Positions 43,815-52,769 are shown, counted from the stretch's first letter. The stretch is 64,000 bases of DNA from JBFWWP01 sp050246115 (GCA_050246115.1 JBFWWP010000011.1:91284-155283), one strand, 5' to 3'. Numbers and translations are program-made. The notes: a model not told the origin generated them from the sequence alone.

Positions 43815-46121
43815 TCAAGGTCGATCCAGCCAAGCGGCGGTGGCGCGGAGCATCTGCGCGAGCGACGTGGGGTCCTGGCTCGCCGCTCGGAACACGAAGT
43901 ACGCGCCAATGCACGCGATGAGCACGGCCGACAGGACCGGGAGATAGCGCTGGAGACGGCGCAGGAGCGGGTTCGAGCTCTCCTCATCGAGATCGATCGA
44001 AGTGAGGCGCTTGCCGAGTACCAGGCTCACGGCGATGCCGACCAAGACTCCGCCGAGGCCGATGCTGAAGGTGAGCAGCACCAGCAGCCCAGCCAGTAGC
44101 GCTTGGAACTGCGCTGCGATCAGAATCACTCCGAGGCCCGCCGGGCAGGGAACGATGCCGCCGCTGATACCGAGGACGATCAAGTCACGAAGAGTGGTGT
44201 GGGCTCCAGGCGGTGGCGTCAAGATGACGTGCGCCCCCGCTGCGGTCGCCGACGGTGGCGGGAGCTCGGACGTCGCGGTTGGAGCATGCGGGTGCGTGTG
44301 AGGGTGCGTATGCGGGTGCGTATGGGGATGGGCATGCGGGTGGGCACCGAACGCAGGCGCCGGGTCGACCGACCGCGCGTGCCCGTGGGAGTGTGATCCG
44401 CGAGCTTCCGGCGCGTTGGCGTTGGCTGCGGGCGCGACTCCGGGCGTCGTGCTCCCGGCGTCGTCCGCGGCCCCGTCGTGCGAGTGCGAGTGTCCGTGCG
44501 CGTGGGGATGCGCGTGCCCTCGAACCGGATGGGCGTGCCCCTTGGCGAGTCCACCCGCGCCCGTGGCCCCGGGTGAGTGCGTGTGTCCGTGATTGTGACC
44601 GTGCGTGTGCGTGGGCGTGTGACCGTGCGTGTGCGTGGGCGTGTGACCGTGCGTGTGACCGTGCGTGTGACCGTGCGTGTGACCGTGTGTGTGCGGGTGT
44701 CGATGATGGGTGTGCGGCTCGCGCGAGCGACTCGGACTGGCGGGAGCTGCCCCGGCACCACCGTGGGCGGCCAAAGCCGCGACCTGCTCTTCGACCCAGT
44801 GCGGCTGTGGATGCGTGTGGCTGAAGAGACCGTGATGGGAATGGGACGGGTCGTGGCTCCCGTGCTCGTGCCCATGTCCGACCCCGGTGCGGCGCGCACG
44901 CCACCGACTGCGCGCGAGGAACGCTCCCAAGAGAAATAGCATGAATCCGGAGGCGATACTCGATCCCGTGACGATCCAATTGCGATACATGTCGGCGGCC
45001 GCCTTCTCTTTGGCGGTCTCGATCAGCCAGTAGAGAAACACACCGAACAAGAACACGCTGAAGACGTGCGTGAAGGTGACGATGGTGCCGAGCAGAATCG
45101 CGTCGATCACCCGACCGCGCGTCCCGATCAAGTAGGCCGCGACCATCGACTTGCCGTGGCCGGGACCGAGCGCATGGCCGGCGCCGAACGCCATGGCGAG
45201 CAGCGCTGCCACCCCGAACCCCCACAGTCCCAGTGAGCCTTTCCGGAGTTTGTCGAGGAAGTCGCGCAGGAAGGTCTCCGCGCGGCTCTCCTCGCGAACT
45301 CTGCGCGGCGTGGTGGTCGACGGACCGATCGTGGCTTCAAAGGTCGGCCCGGCATCGTTCACGGGTTCGACAGCGCTGGCTGCGGCCGCCGCTGGCGCGG
45401 TCGGTGACCTGCCATCGGAGCCAACCGCGGGCCAGTCCGGACCCAGCACCGTTGCCGCCAACGACTCGCGCGCTGGCACGGGTGTTTCCCGGTCGTACAG
45501 GCGGGTGTTCAACCCGCGCGCGAAGAACAGCGTGAGGTCGCGACCGGTGGTTCGCAGACTCGCCTGCATCGACTCCGGTTCTGGGGCGAAGATCGAGTAG
45601 TTCATGTCGGGGTCGTGCCCGGTGTCCTGGATCCAGGCGAACTGCGACGCGATCTGGCCGACGAAGGTGTCGTCGTGATAGTGGAGCCACCACCCACCGC
45701 CCGAGGGGAGCTCCGGCGTCAAGGCCAGTTCGTACGTGAAGTAGCAATCGAACGCGTAGTTGCCGAGTTCGCCGCGAAGGCCGGTGTCGAAGCAGTTCGT
45801 CAGGCGTGGATCACAGCGGCGTCCGTTCAAGCGCACGTCGATCTCCTGCGCGAACTGGGTCCCTTTCGCGAGCAGGAAACTCTCCGCCTCGGCCTTCGAC
45901 ACCGAGGAGTCGCGATCGGTGTCGGCCTCGAGCATGTAGCCGAAACCGGAAACCCGAGAGACCCCGAAGTTGTACTTGATGACGAGCTTGTCGGCTTCGA
46001 AGAAGATCTCCGCCTGAGTACCAACCCCTTCGGCGAGTTCGTGGGCGCGAAGCGCCGGCGCGACCCAGAGCAGGACGAGTCCCAAGAGGCTTGCGGTGAT
46101 TCGGGTCTTCACGTTCGTCAC
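43815..46121 (-). CDS. NicO/RcnA-family nickel/cobalt exporter with periplasmic N-domain and His-rich loop
   Basis: A 768-residue inner-membrane transporter. Residues 1-26 are a signal peptide. A periplasmic domain (about 27-280) includes an EF-hand-like loop with Asp67, Asp69, Asp71 and Glu78. The NicO core starts near residue 295 with FGAGHALGPGHGKSMVAAYL and GRVIDAILLGTIVTFTHV. Between the two core halves is a 200-residue histidine-rich segment (HTHGH and HPHTH repeats) able to bind Ni, Co or Zn. The second half has ISGGIVPCPAGLGVIL, as in RcnA. GTG 46121 is the assumed start. Confidence 0.88.
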   Translation of the reverse strand: MTNVKTRITASLLGLVLLWVAPALRAHELAEGVGTQAEIFFEADKLVIKYNFGVSRVSGFGYMLEADTDRDSSVSKAEAESFLLAKGTQFAQEIDVRLNGRRCDPRLTNCFDTGLRGELGNYAFDCYFTYELALTPELPSGGGWWLHYHDDTFVGQIASQFAWIQDTGHDPDMNYSIFAPEPESMQASLRTTGRDLTLFFARGLNTRLYDRETPVPARESLAATVLGPDWPAVGSDGRSPTAPAAAAASAVEPVNDAGPTFEATIGPSTTTPRRVREESRAETFLRDFLDKLRKGSLGLWGFGVAALLAMAFGAGHALGPGHGKSMVAAYLIGTRGRVIDAILLGTIVTFTHVFSVFLFGVFLYWLIETAKEKAAADMYRNWIVTGSSIASGFMLFLLGAFLARSRWRARRTGVGHGHEHGSHDPSHSHHGLFSHTHPQPHWVEEQVAALAAHGGAGAAPASPSRSREPHTHHRHPHTHGHTHGHTHGHTHGHTPTHTHGHTPTHTHGHNHGHTHSPGATGAGGLAKGHAHPVRGHAHPHAHGHSHSHDGAADDAGSTTPGVAPAANANAPEARGSHSHGHARSVDPAPAFGAHPHAHPHTHPHTHPHTHPHAPTATSELPPPSATAAGAHVILTPPPGAHTTLRDLIVLGISGGIVPCPAGLGVILIAAQFQALLAGLLVLLTFSIGLGGVLVGIAVSLVLGKRLTSIDLDEESSNPLLRRLQRYLPVLSAVLIACIGAYFVFRAASQDPTSLAQMLRATAAWLDRP
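44283..44700. repeat. Simple-sequence repeats in the His-rich loop
   Basis: Two blocks of short tandem repeats, about 44283-44340 (six-base GTGCGT-like units) and 44577-44700 (12-base units), encode the HTHGHTHGH-type stretches of the exporter. Such tracts expand and contract easily. Confidence 0.8.
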
Positions 46122-46175
46122 TTCGTTCTGCTCGAGGTTCCGTGCGGTCGACGAGAGGGGAGAGGACCGGTGACT

Positions 46176-48434
46176 TCAGGAAAACGCATCGGCCTCGTCG
46201 GGGCCACTGAGGACACGGAACGGAGTGTAGCGCGCCACGAGTACCTTCTCACCGTATTGCTCGAAGCGCACGGTGATCTTCTTCATATCGCCGAACCCAG
46301 ACGCCTTGGTCACGACCCCGCGGCCGTAGTTGTCGTGTTCGATCCAGATCCCCTTGCGCAGCTCGGAGTCGTCCTGGAAGTCGGCGGAAGACGGATCGGC
46401 GTCGTCGGCGTCGAAGTCCACGTGAGCGCGCTCGTTCGTTCCTCGGGATCGCCACGGTTGCCAGTCGTAGCTCGCTCCGAGCTGTTCCGTGACGACCCCC
46501 TCCCCGCGAAGCTCGCTCAGGAACACCGACGGGATGCGATGCTCGCGCTCGCGGAAGCGACGCCTCGTGGCGGCGTGCAGAAGCGCGAGGCTCTTGCGGG
46601 CGCGCGTGACGCCCACATAGAGGAGCCGGCGTTCCTCGTCGACATCCGCCTCCGAATCTCGGTCCAATCGAATCAGCGGGAGCAAACCTTGCTCGAGCCC
46701 CGCAAGCGCGACGCGGTCGAACTCCAACCCCTTGGCGGCGTGCAAGGTCATCGCTGCGACGCGATCGTCGCGTTCTTCCCATTGATCGATGTCCGCGACC
46801 AGGGCGATCCGCTCCAAGAAGAACTGGAGCGGGGTCGGCGCGTCGGGCTGCATGCGTCCCGCGAGCAGCAGGTCCTCCGTCTCCTGAGCGGCGTTGGCGA
46901 GTTCGTCGAGGTTACGCTGACGCTCGTCCCAAGAGTCGGGCTCGCTCTTCTTCAGGTGTTCACTGTACTGAGTGAGTTCGATGGCCGACTTGACCAACTC
47001 CGAGAGCGGACGCCCCTGTTGAATGAGCCCCTCGAGCTGCGCGAGCAGCGCGCGAAACGAGTCGAGGCACGAACGTGCCCGCGCGGGCAGCGCCGCGCAG
47101 AGTTCGGCGTCGCGCAGGAGGGTGCCGAGCGGCTGTCCGGCCTGGCCTGCGAGGTCGGCCAGTCGGTCGATGGTGGAGGTGCCCAATCCGCGGTTCGGGG
47201 TGTTGATGATCCTGCGCAACGCGACTTCGTCACGCGGGAACGCGGCGGCTCGGAGGTAGGCGATGATGTCTTTCACCTCCTTGCGCTGGTAGAACGCGAC
47301 CCCGCCGACGACGGTGTACGGCACTCCGGAGCGCACGAACTCCTCTTCGATGCTGCGCGACAGCGAGTTCACGCGGTAGAGCACGGCAATGTCGCGGTAC
47401 GAGGTGCCGGCAAGGGTCCACGCCTCGATGAGACGCACGATCTGCTGCGCCTCCTCGCGCTCGCTCGCGACTTGTTGGACCCGGACTGGATCTCCGGGAG
47501 GGTTCTCGGTGTAGAGCGCGCGCGATCCCGCGGTCGCGGTGAGACGGCTGGCGGCTCCGAGGATCTGCGGCGTCGATCGGTAGTTGCGATTCAACAGCAC
47601 GGTCGCGTGTTGGGGGAAGTCCTCCGCGAAGCGAGCGAAGTTCTCGGGCGAGGCCCCGCGCCAGGAGTAGATCGACTGATCCGGATCCCCGGTGATGCAC
47701 AGGTTCCGGTGCTGCTCCGCGAGCAATCGGGCAAGTAGGTACTGGGGCCGGTTGGTGTCCTGGAACTCATCGATCATGATGTACTGGTGTTGCGCGCGCC
47801 GTCGTTCGCGTACGAAGTCGACTTCCCGTACGACGCGCAGCGCCAGGAGCAAGAGATCGTCGAAATCGAGCGCGTTGCGTTCGATCAAGAGCTGCTGATA
47901 GAGCGCGTACAGACGTGCTTGCTCGTTACTTCGGTGGGTCACGGCGCGATCGGCAATCTCCGCGGGCGTGATCATGTCGTTCTTCCAACGACTGATCGTG
48001 CTGCGAACCTGGGTCGCCGGAAACGCCGTCTTGTCGAGGTTCAAGCGCGCGACCGCTTCCTCGAGGACGCCCTTCTGATCCTCGGCGTCGTAGATGGTGA
48101 AGTCCGGGCGATACGGCTCGAGGTGATAGATCTCGCGCCGGAGCAAGCGCGCGCAGAAGCTGTGGAACGTCGAGATCTGCGGCGGGGAGTCGAGGCCTTC
48201 CAGGTCGCCCAACAGGGCGAGCGTGCGGCCGAGCATTTCCTCCGCCGCCTTGTTGGTGAACGTGATGGCCAAGATCGAGTCCGCGGGAATTCCGCAGTGG
48301 ACCATGTGCGCGATGCGATGGGTCATGACCCGGGTCTTGCCGCTCCCGGGACCGGCGACGATGAGGAGTGGACCGTGGTGGCACTCGACCGCTCGGCGCT
48401 GGTCAGAGTTGAGCGAAGCCGCCGCTGAAGACAT
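46176..48434 (-). CDS. UvrD/PcrA-type DNA helicase
   Basis: A 752-residue superfamily 1A 3'-5' helicase. Motif I is VAGPGSGKTRVMTHRI (about residues 26-41), motif II DEFQDTNRPQYLLARLL, motif III GDPDQSIYSWRGA, motif IV LNRNYRSTPQIL, motif V TLHAAKGLEFDRVAL and motif VI RRLLYVGVTRARKSLAL. The C-terminus carries a Tudor-like PcrA segment (GIWIEHDNYGRGVVTKASGF) that can bind RNA polymerase. The length and tail fit PcrA/UvrD better than Rep. It acts in nucleotide-excision repair and replication-transcription conflict resolution. The NicO gene follows after 54 bp. Confidence 0.94.
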   Translation of the reverse strand: MSSAAASLNSDQRRAVECHHGPLLIVAGPGSGKTRVMTHRIAHMVHCGIPADSILAITFTNKAAEEMLGRTLALLGDLEGLDSPPQISTFHSFCARLLRREIYHLEPYRPDFTIYDAEDQKGVLEEAVARLNLDKTAFPATQVRSTISRWKNDMITPAEIADRAVTHRSNEQARLYALYQQLLIERNALDFDDLLLLALRVVREVDFVRERRRAQHQYIMIDEFQDTNRPQYLLARLLAEQHRNLCITGDPDQSIYSWRGASPENFARFAEDFPQHATVLLNRNYRSTPQILGAASRLTATAGSRALYTENPPGDPVRVQQVASEREEAQQIVRLIEAWTLAGTSYRDIAVLYRVNSLSRSIEEEFVRSGVPYTVVGGVAFYQRKEVKDIIAYLRAAAFPRDEVALRRIINTPNRGLGTSTIDRLADLAGQAGQPLGTLLRDAELCAALPARARSCLDSFRALLAQLEGLIQQGRPLSELVKSAIELTQYSEHLKKSEPDSWDERQRNLDELANAAQETEDLLLAGRMQPDAPTPLQFFLERIALVADIDQWEERDDRVAAMTLHAAKGLEFDRVALAGLEQGLLPLIRLDRDSEADVDEERRLLYVGVTRARKSLALLHAATRRRFREREHRIPSVFLSELRGEGVVTEQLGASYDWQPWRSRGTNERAHVDFDADDADPSSADFQDDSELRKGIWIEHDNYGRGVVTKASGFGDMKKITVRFEQYGEKVLVARYTPFRVLSGPDEADAFS

Positions 48435-48749
48435 GGAAGAGATACTCTAACCTCCTGTTAGGCCTTGCTTTGAGTAGACGCGGGGCGCATCGTGACAGGC
48501 CCCGCCGGCCCCATCTTCGAAGGTCGGCAGAGCAAAAGCCACCCCTCACCGCGTGGGTTCGGCTGGAATTGACCGGGGTCGGCGCCGCGAGTACGATCCG
48601 CCGGTTTGTACGCGCCCCGGGCAGCCCCGGTAGTCGGTCGAGGGGGCCTGAGCCGCGTAGAGCCCCTCGGTGGTTTCGATGACCGCCTCGAGGCCCAAGT
48701 CCGAACACGATCGCCGTTTCGTCAGCCAGTGCCTGAGCAGGAGGAACAT
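48435..48749. other. Divergent intergenic region between helicase and TPR/alpha-CTD genes
   Basis: These 315 bp separate the helicase start from the TTG start of the next gene and should hold both promoters. Frames here show no protein-like composition. Confidence 0.4.
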
Positions 48750-50027
48750 TTGGAGACCAAGGAACTCGTCCCCCTTCGCGACCTGATCGTTCAGGGTAGC
48801 CTGGACAGCCGGACCTACCACCTCATTCGGGAGCAGGCCTACGCACGCGATAGCTTTCGCGCCGAGGTCGAAGGTCTGGCTGCAGACGTGGCGGGCGACG
48901 CGGTTCGGAAGGCTTTCGTCGAGGATCTCTTGGGCAACCGCGCGAAAGCACTCGACACGCTCGCAGCGGCTGCCGGCAACCCGGTCGCTGCGTACTGGCA
49001 CGGCTACTTGTTGCTCGAGGAGGGGCGCACCGCGGTTGCAGCGGACTTGCTCGAGAAGGCGGCGAAGAAGCACCCCGGCCAGGACGATCTGAAGTCGCTG
49101 CTGGTCGAGGCCTTGGCTCTCTCTGGACGTCACGCCGAGGCGCGAGCCTTGTTCGATTCCTTGGGCCTCGCCCCGAGCGCTGCACTCACGGCCTACCTCG
49201 ATGGCGTCGTCCTCGAGCGCGAGGGCGAGTACGCCCAAGCACTCGCGGCGTACGAGCGCGCCGTTGCCAAGGAGAACGATCCACGGTTCAACTTCCGGTT
49301 GGGCTATCTGGCGGCGCTCCATGGCACGGAAAGCCGAGCGATTCGGGCCTACGAAGAGTGCATGAAGACCACGCCGGTGTTCGTGCGCGCGGCCGTCAAT
49401 CTCGGGATCCTGTACGAAGACCAAGAGCGCTACCACGACGCGACGCGAGTGTACTCCATGGTGCTCGACGTCTACCCCGACCACGAACGGGTTGCATTGT
49501 ACTTGGGCGACGTCGAGGCCTCTCTCGACATGTACTATGACCGGGAGAAAGAGAAGGAGCGCAGCCGCCGCAAGCAGCTCCTGCAGATTCCGGTCACCGA
49601 CTTCGAACTCTCGGTACGCAGCCGCAACTGTTTGGCGAAGATGAACATCCACACCCTCGGTGACCTCATCCAGAAGACCGAGGCCGAACTCCTGTCTTAC
49701 AAGAACTTCGGCGAGACTTCGTTGGCCGAGATCAAGAAGATTCTCGCGCAGAAGGGTTTCCGCCTGGGACAAGGGCTCGAGGACAAGCCGCGCGCTTCGG
49801 TCGCGGCCGATCCCGAGAAGAGCAGTCTGCTGGCCGAGCCGGTGAGCGTGCTCGAACTCTCCAGTCGTGCCCAACGCTGCATGGATCGGCTCGGGATCGA
49901 GACTCTCGCCGACCTCGTGAAGCGCACCGAGCTCGAGTTGATCAATCAGCGCAACTTCGGTGTTACCTCCTTGAACGAGGTGAAGCGAAAGCTGAAGGAA
50001 CGATCGCTCTCCCTCGCGAGCGGCTAG
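48750..50027 (+). CDS. TPR protein with two RNA-polymerase-alpha C-terminal-like domains
   Basis: A 425-residue protein. TTG 48750 is chosen because AGGAGG lies five bases upstream; GTG 48729 is an alternative. Residues about 60-280 are TPR repeats (AYLDGVVLEREGEYAQALAA and similar). Then come two helix-hairpin-helix domains of the RNA polymerase alpha C-terminal type: about residues 285-345 (LSVRSRNCLAKMNIHTLGDL then NFGETSLAEIKKIL) and about 364-425 (LSSRAQRCMDRLGIETLADL then NFGVTSLNEVKRKL). There is no alpha N-terminal domain, so it is not RpoA. It might compete for UP-element DNA or for alpha-CTD partners; function is not established. Confidence 0.9.
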   Translation: METKELVPLRDLIVQGSLDSRTYHLIREQAYARDSFRAEVEGLAADVAGDAVRKAFVEDLLGNRAKALDTLAAAAGNPVAAYWHGYLLLEEGRTAVAADLLEKAAKKHPGQDDLKSLLVEALALSGRHAEARALFDSLGLAPSAALTAYLDGVVLEREGEYAQALAAYERAVAKENDPRFNFRLGYLAALHGTESRAIRAYEECMKTTPVFVRAAVNLGILYEDQERYHDATRVYSMVLDVYPDHERVALYLGDVEASLDMYYDREKEKERSRRKQLLQIPVTDFELSVRSRNCLAKMNIHTLGDLIQKTEAELLSYKNFGETSLAEIKKILAQKGFRLGQGLEDKPRASVAADPEKSSLLAEPVSVLELSSRAQRCMDRLGIETLADLVKRTELELINQRNFGVTSLNEVKRKLKERSLSLASG

Positions 50028-50040
50028 TCCCCAATCAAGT

Positions 50041-50110
50041 GCGTGCCGCGCTTGCCTTGGGCCAAGATTCTCTTCCAGGGGGCTCTTGCAGCCCCGTCGT
50101 GGCTGTTGGC
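50041..50110 (+). repeat. Copy of the dispersed intergenic repeat family
   Basis: GCCGCGCTTGC followed by GATTCTCT and a hairpin (GGGGGCT cttgc AGCCCC) matches 1405-1450 and the tandem units at 28006-28271. It sits immediately downstream of the TPR/alpha-CTD gene. Confidence 0.55.
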
Positions 50111-50224
50111 TAGCCCATCCACACTACCCGCAGGTGCCGCCCCGTTGCACAAAGGCTCTCGTTCCGCGTGCCGGTGAATGCTGGGACCAAAGCGCGTGCC
50201 GTTCAGCTCGAGGAGCCGGTGGCC

Positions 50225-50803
50225 ATGTTCGACTTCGTATCGGGTTTCTTGGTGCAGTGCGAGGGCGACCGCGCGGTGATCGAAACCGGCGGACTCGGTT
50301 ACTCGCTCGTGGTTCCGGAGTCGACGGCTCGTGAACTCCGTGGCCAGGAGCGCGCTCGCCTGTTCACGTCGATGCGCGTTCGAGATGACCGCTTGGTGAT
50401 CTATGGCTTCGCGTCGCGCGAAGAGCGTTCGGTGTTCGAGCGGCTCTGCACCATCTCCGGCGTAGGACCGGGCACCGCGATCACCATTCTCTCGGGGATT
50501 CCGCTCGCGGAGTTCCGCATGGCGATCATCGATGGCCAGGTGCAAGTGCTGACGAGAATCAAAGGGATCGGCCGCAAGACGGCGGAGCGGCTGGTACTCG
50601 AACTGCGCGAGGTGTTCGGTCGGGAACCGGTCTCAGCGTTGCGTCTCCCCGCGAATCAACTCGAGGAAGACGCGACCGGCGCCTTGGTGGCCCTCGGGGT
50701 ACCGCTCCAGTCCGCGCAGGAAGCCGTCCGTCGAGCCCTGCGCGAGCTGCCGAGCAGCCCCAGCCTCGAAGACGTGATCAAGGCGGCCTCTCGTCGAGCG
50801 TGA
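50225..50803 (+). CDS. ruvA: Holliday junction DNA helicase subunit RuvA
   Basis: A 192-residue tetrameric DNA-binding protein that holds Holliday junctions for RuvB-driven branch migration. The N-terminal OB-fold (FVSGFLVQCEGDRAVIETGG) is followed by two helix-hairpin-helix motifs (TISGVGPGTAITILSGI at about residues 77-93 and IKGIGRKTAERLVLELRE at about 113-130) and the C-terminal UBA-like domain that contacts RuvB. ATG 50225 has GAGGAG about nine bases upstream. Neither ruvC nor ruvB is adjacent, so ruvA stands alone here. Confidence 0.96.
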   Translation: MFDFVSGFLVQCEGDRAVIETGGLGYSLVVPESTARELRGQERARLFTSMRVRDDRLVIYGFASREERSVFERLCTISGVGPGTAITILSGIPLAEFRMAIIDGQVQVLTRIKGIGRKTAERLVLELREVFGREPVSALRLPANQLEEDATGALVALGVPLQSAQEAVRRALRELPSSPSLEDVIKAASRRA

Positions 50804-51129
50804 CCGCGCTGGCGGTTGACCGTACTGGTTTCATACCTAGCCGGCGACCGCACAGGATCGGCCGGGCTAACGTTCGCGAAGAAACCGAAAACCCTTCCCT
50901 CCCAGCGGCTTGCTGACATCTTCGGACCGTGTTATACTCCTGCAGCCGAGCGACTCGACGGCTGAAGGCTCAAGACAGCAAGAGACTTAAGACGAAATCG
51001 AGTCCTCGGGCGCGGTGCGCCGTATCGGATCGTTACTGTCGGTTTTTGCGACTCTGACAGCGCCGAGATGACCCACCTCGCGGTCCGCCTTACACGCGGG
51101 ACGGGTCTGAATTCGAGGAAGGCCGAGCG
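50804..51129. other. Intergenic region with a promoter and long 5' leader
   Basis: The 326 bp before the secreted-protein gene contain the promoter at 50910-50938 and then a leader of about 185 nt with no open frame of note. The leader may fold but no known riboswitch was recognised. Confidence 0.4.
50910..50938 (+). promoter_or_regulatory. Sigma-70-type promoter for the secreted protein gene
   Basis: TTGCTG (50910-50915) and TATACT (50933-50938) are separated by 17 bp, with an extended -10 TG. This would produce a leader of about 185 nt before the TTG start at 51130. Confidence 0.6.
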
Positions 51130-52320
51130 TTGAGCCACCACCAACCCGCAATCGACACCCTCGACGTGTCGCCGCCGTGCGACCGGCAAGCGTCACGGCT
51201 TTGCCGTGGGTCGAAGGGTGGCGCGCGGGTGGCGCGATCGATCCTGGCCGGGCTCTTGCTCATTGGGTTCTCCATCGGATTGGCGTCTCGCGCGTGGGCC
51301 GACGAGCTCCCGGGCGTGCCGCGCGAGCTCGCCATGGCGAAAGTCGCCCCCCGAAGCGACGCTCCGGCCGTTCCCGTCGTGAGTCCGGTCGAGATCGTGC
51401 GCGACAGTTTGGCGTCGTTTCGAGTGCTGGCCCCGGCCTCGCCGGAGACCGCACAGGGCTGTCCGCGTCCCGACCTCCCCCGACGCTACTCCACGACCAT
51501 GGTCCAAGTGGCTCACCCACCGCCGACGTTCGCGCCCGAGCCGGCCCACCCGGTTTCCAACGGTGCTGGGGACTACTGTATGCGGCAGCGGCCGATCGAC
51601 TTCTTTCGGTTGATCGATTCGGCCGACGACCCGGGGACCGGTGGCGCCGAGGGGAACCTGTTGCGGCGGCCCGACGTGCCGTCCGATCCGAAGGTCGTCG
51701 CCGCGGGTCGCCTGGCGCGCAAGCTCGCGTGGCGCCAAGTCCGTCGCTTCTTCCGGAGTGAGCTGCGAGATCGGTACAAGCACGACTTCACCATGGACTA
51801 CTACGGCTATCTGGCGGAGCGCGACGACATCGGTCGGTTGGGCCGCGACCACGCTGGCCTGACCGGCGAGGACTTCGAGCTGCAGAAAACGCGGCAATCG
51901 GTGCTCGGTTCCGCAGACGAAGTGAACGTCGAGCCCGAGATCGCGCTCCTGGACTGGGGGCCGCTCCAGCTCAACGATTCGGGTCAGCTGCGTGTCGACG
52001 TGAACAAGCTTCGCGCCGAACCGAGCGCTCAAGCGTTGACCATCGCTCCCGAGACCGACCCGGACGCGCCCCTGGGCGAGTCGCTGTTTCACGACCGCCT
52101 GTTGCGACTCAACACCGACATCAAGCTGCGCCCCGATCTGGGGGCCCTGGTCGGCGGAGAGGGGTATCGTGCGGTGCTGGGTGAGATCGGCGCCGCCGTG
52201 AAAGTCGACTTCTTCTCGGCCATCCTCGAGAAGCGCTACCTCAGCGCCGAGATCGAGACCTCTTTGGATGAAGACGGTGACGCCGGCCTCTTCGTCAGCT
52301 TCACGCTGCATGGCCGTTGA
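51130..52320 (+). CDS. Exported protein of unknown function
   Basis: A 396-residue protein beginning at TTG 51130, with AGGAAGG seven bases upstream. A long basic N-terminus precedes the signal core (SILAGLLLIGFSIGLASRAWA, about residues 37-57; mature start near DELPG). The mature part is mixed, with proline-rich and charged segments and helical RKLAWRQVRRFFRSELRDRYK near residues 197-217. The C-terminal 100 residues are beta-rich (INLR-like strands, ending LFVSFTLHGR), compatible with an outer-membrane or periplasmic barrel. No family was recognised. A candidate ncRNA and terminator follow. Confidence 0.7.
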   Translation: MSHHQPAIDTLDVSPPCDRQASRLCRGSKGGARVARSILAGLLLIGFSIGLASRAWADELPGVPRELAMAKVAPRSDAPAVPVVSPVEIVRDSLASFRVLAPASPETAQGCPRPDLPRRYSTTMVQVAHPPPTFAPEPAHPVSNGAGDYCMRQRPIDFFRLIDSADDPGTGGAEGNLLRRPDVPSDPKVVAAGRLARKLAWRQVRRFFRSELRDRYKHDFTMDYYGYLAERDDIGRLGRDHAGLTGEDFELQKTRQSVLGSADEVNVEPEIALLDWGPLQLNDSGQLRVDVNKLRAEPSAQALTIAPETDPDAPLGESLFHDRLLRLNTDIKLRPDLGALVGGEGYRAVLGEIGAAVKVDFFSAILEKRYLSAEIETSLDEDGDAGLFVSFTLHGR

Positions 52321-52478
52321 ACCGCGCTCGGACGATCGAGAGCGTTGACCCGGCGAAACAAGGCAGACGGGCGGGAATCGTCGAACTGCGCCATCGCGCG
52401 TGACCCGGAGCTTCGCCGGGAATTGACGGACGATTCACCCGTCGATCGCCGGGTTGCCGTACCCTGAGAAAGCGAAAC

Positions 52479-52597
52479 GAGGTCCTCGTACGAGGTGATC
52501 GGCGCGACGCCCGCGGTGGTGTCGATCGCATTGGGTCTGAAATACCCGAGGACAAGACGCCGGACCTGGGTTCCCTCTCCCAGGTCCGGTTTTTTTG
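52479..52597 (+). ncRNA. Candidate structured RNA ending in an intrinsic terminator
   Basis: GTCCTCG (52482-52488) can pair with CGAGGAC (52547-52553), enclosing two hairpins: GATCG (52497-52501) with CGATC (52523-52527), and GGGT near 52533 with ACCC near 52544. The multibranched fold leads straight into the strong terminator at 52560-52596. It lies 160 bp after the secreted-protein stop, with only tRNA-His downstream, so it is either a small RNA or a long 3' element. The sequence does not resemble SRP RNA, tmRNA or 6S RNA by eye. Confidence 0.4.
52560..52596 (+). terminator. Strong intrinsic terminator
   Basis: An 11-bp perfect stem, CCGGACCTGGG (52560-52570) with CCCAGGTCCGG (52579-52589), an eight-base loop, and seven T residues follow. 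It ends the transcript of the candidate RNA or the upstream gene. Confidence 0.93.
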
Positions 52598-52691
52598 TGG
52601 CCTGTCGGCCCCGCGCGAGCATCGACGGGGTGTCCCCGCACTCTTGACACCGTCCGCCCTCGCCCCGAGAATCCCGGACGCGTTCGACTGT

Positions 52692-52769
52692 GGAGAGTGT
52701 AGCTCAGTTGGTTAGAGCACCGGGTTGTGGTCCCGGTTGTCGGGGGTTCGATTCCCCTCACTCTCCCCA
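52692..52769 (+). tRNA. tRNA-His (anticodon GTG)
   Basis: The encoded extra G(-1) at 52692 precedes acceptor GAGAGTG, pairing with CACTCTC; the discriminator is C and CCA is encoded (52767-52769). D-stem GCTC/GAGC, anticodon stem CCGGG/CCCGG with loop TTGTGGT, T-loop TTCGATT. G(-1):C73 is the tRNA-His identity pair. Confidence 0.97.

Noticed and set aside
44283..44700. CRISPR or regulatory repeat block
   Set aside because: The repeats are codons for a histidine-rich protein loop and lie wholly in the exporter reading frame.
45615..47738. 707-residue plus-strand open frame
   Set aside because: Antisense to the NicO exporter and UvrD/PcrA genes, both of which have clear motifs.
52321..52478. 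Known SRP RNA, tmRNA or 6S RNA
   Set aside because: No conserved SRP tetraloop region, tmRNA tag or 6S bubble could be found by eye; only the 52479-52597 fold is retained as a candidate.
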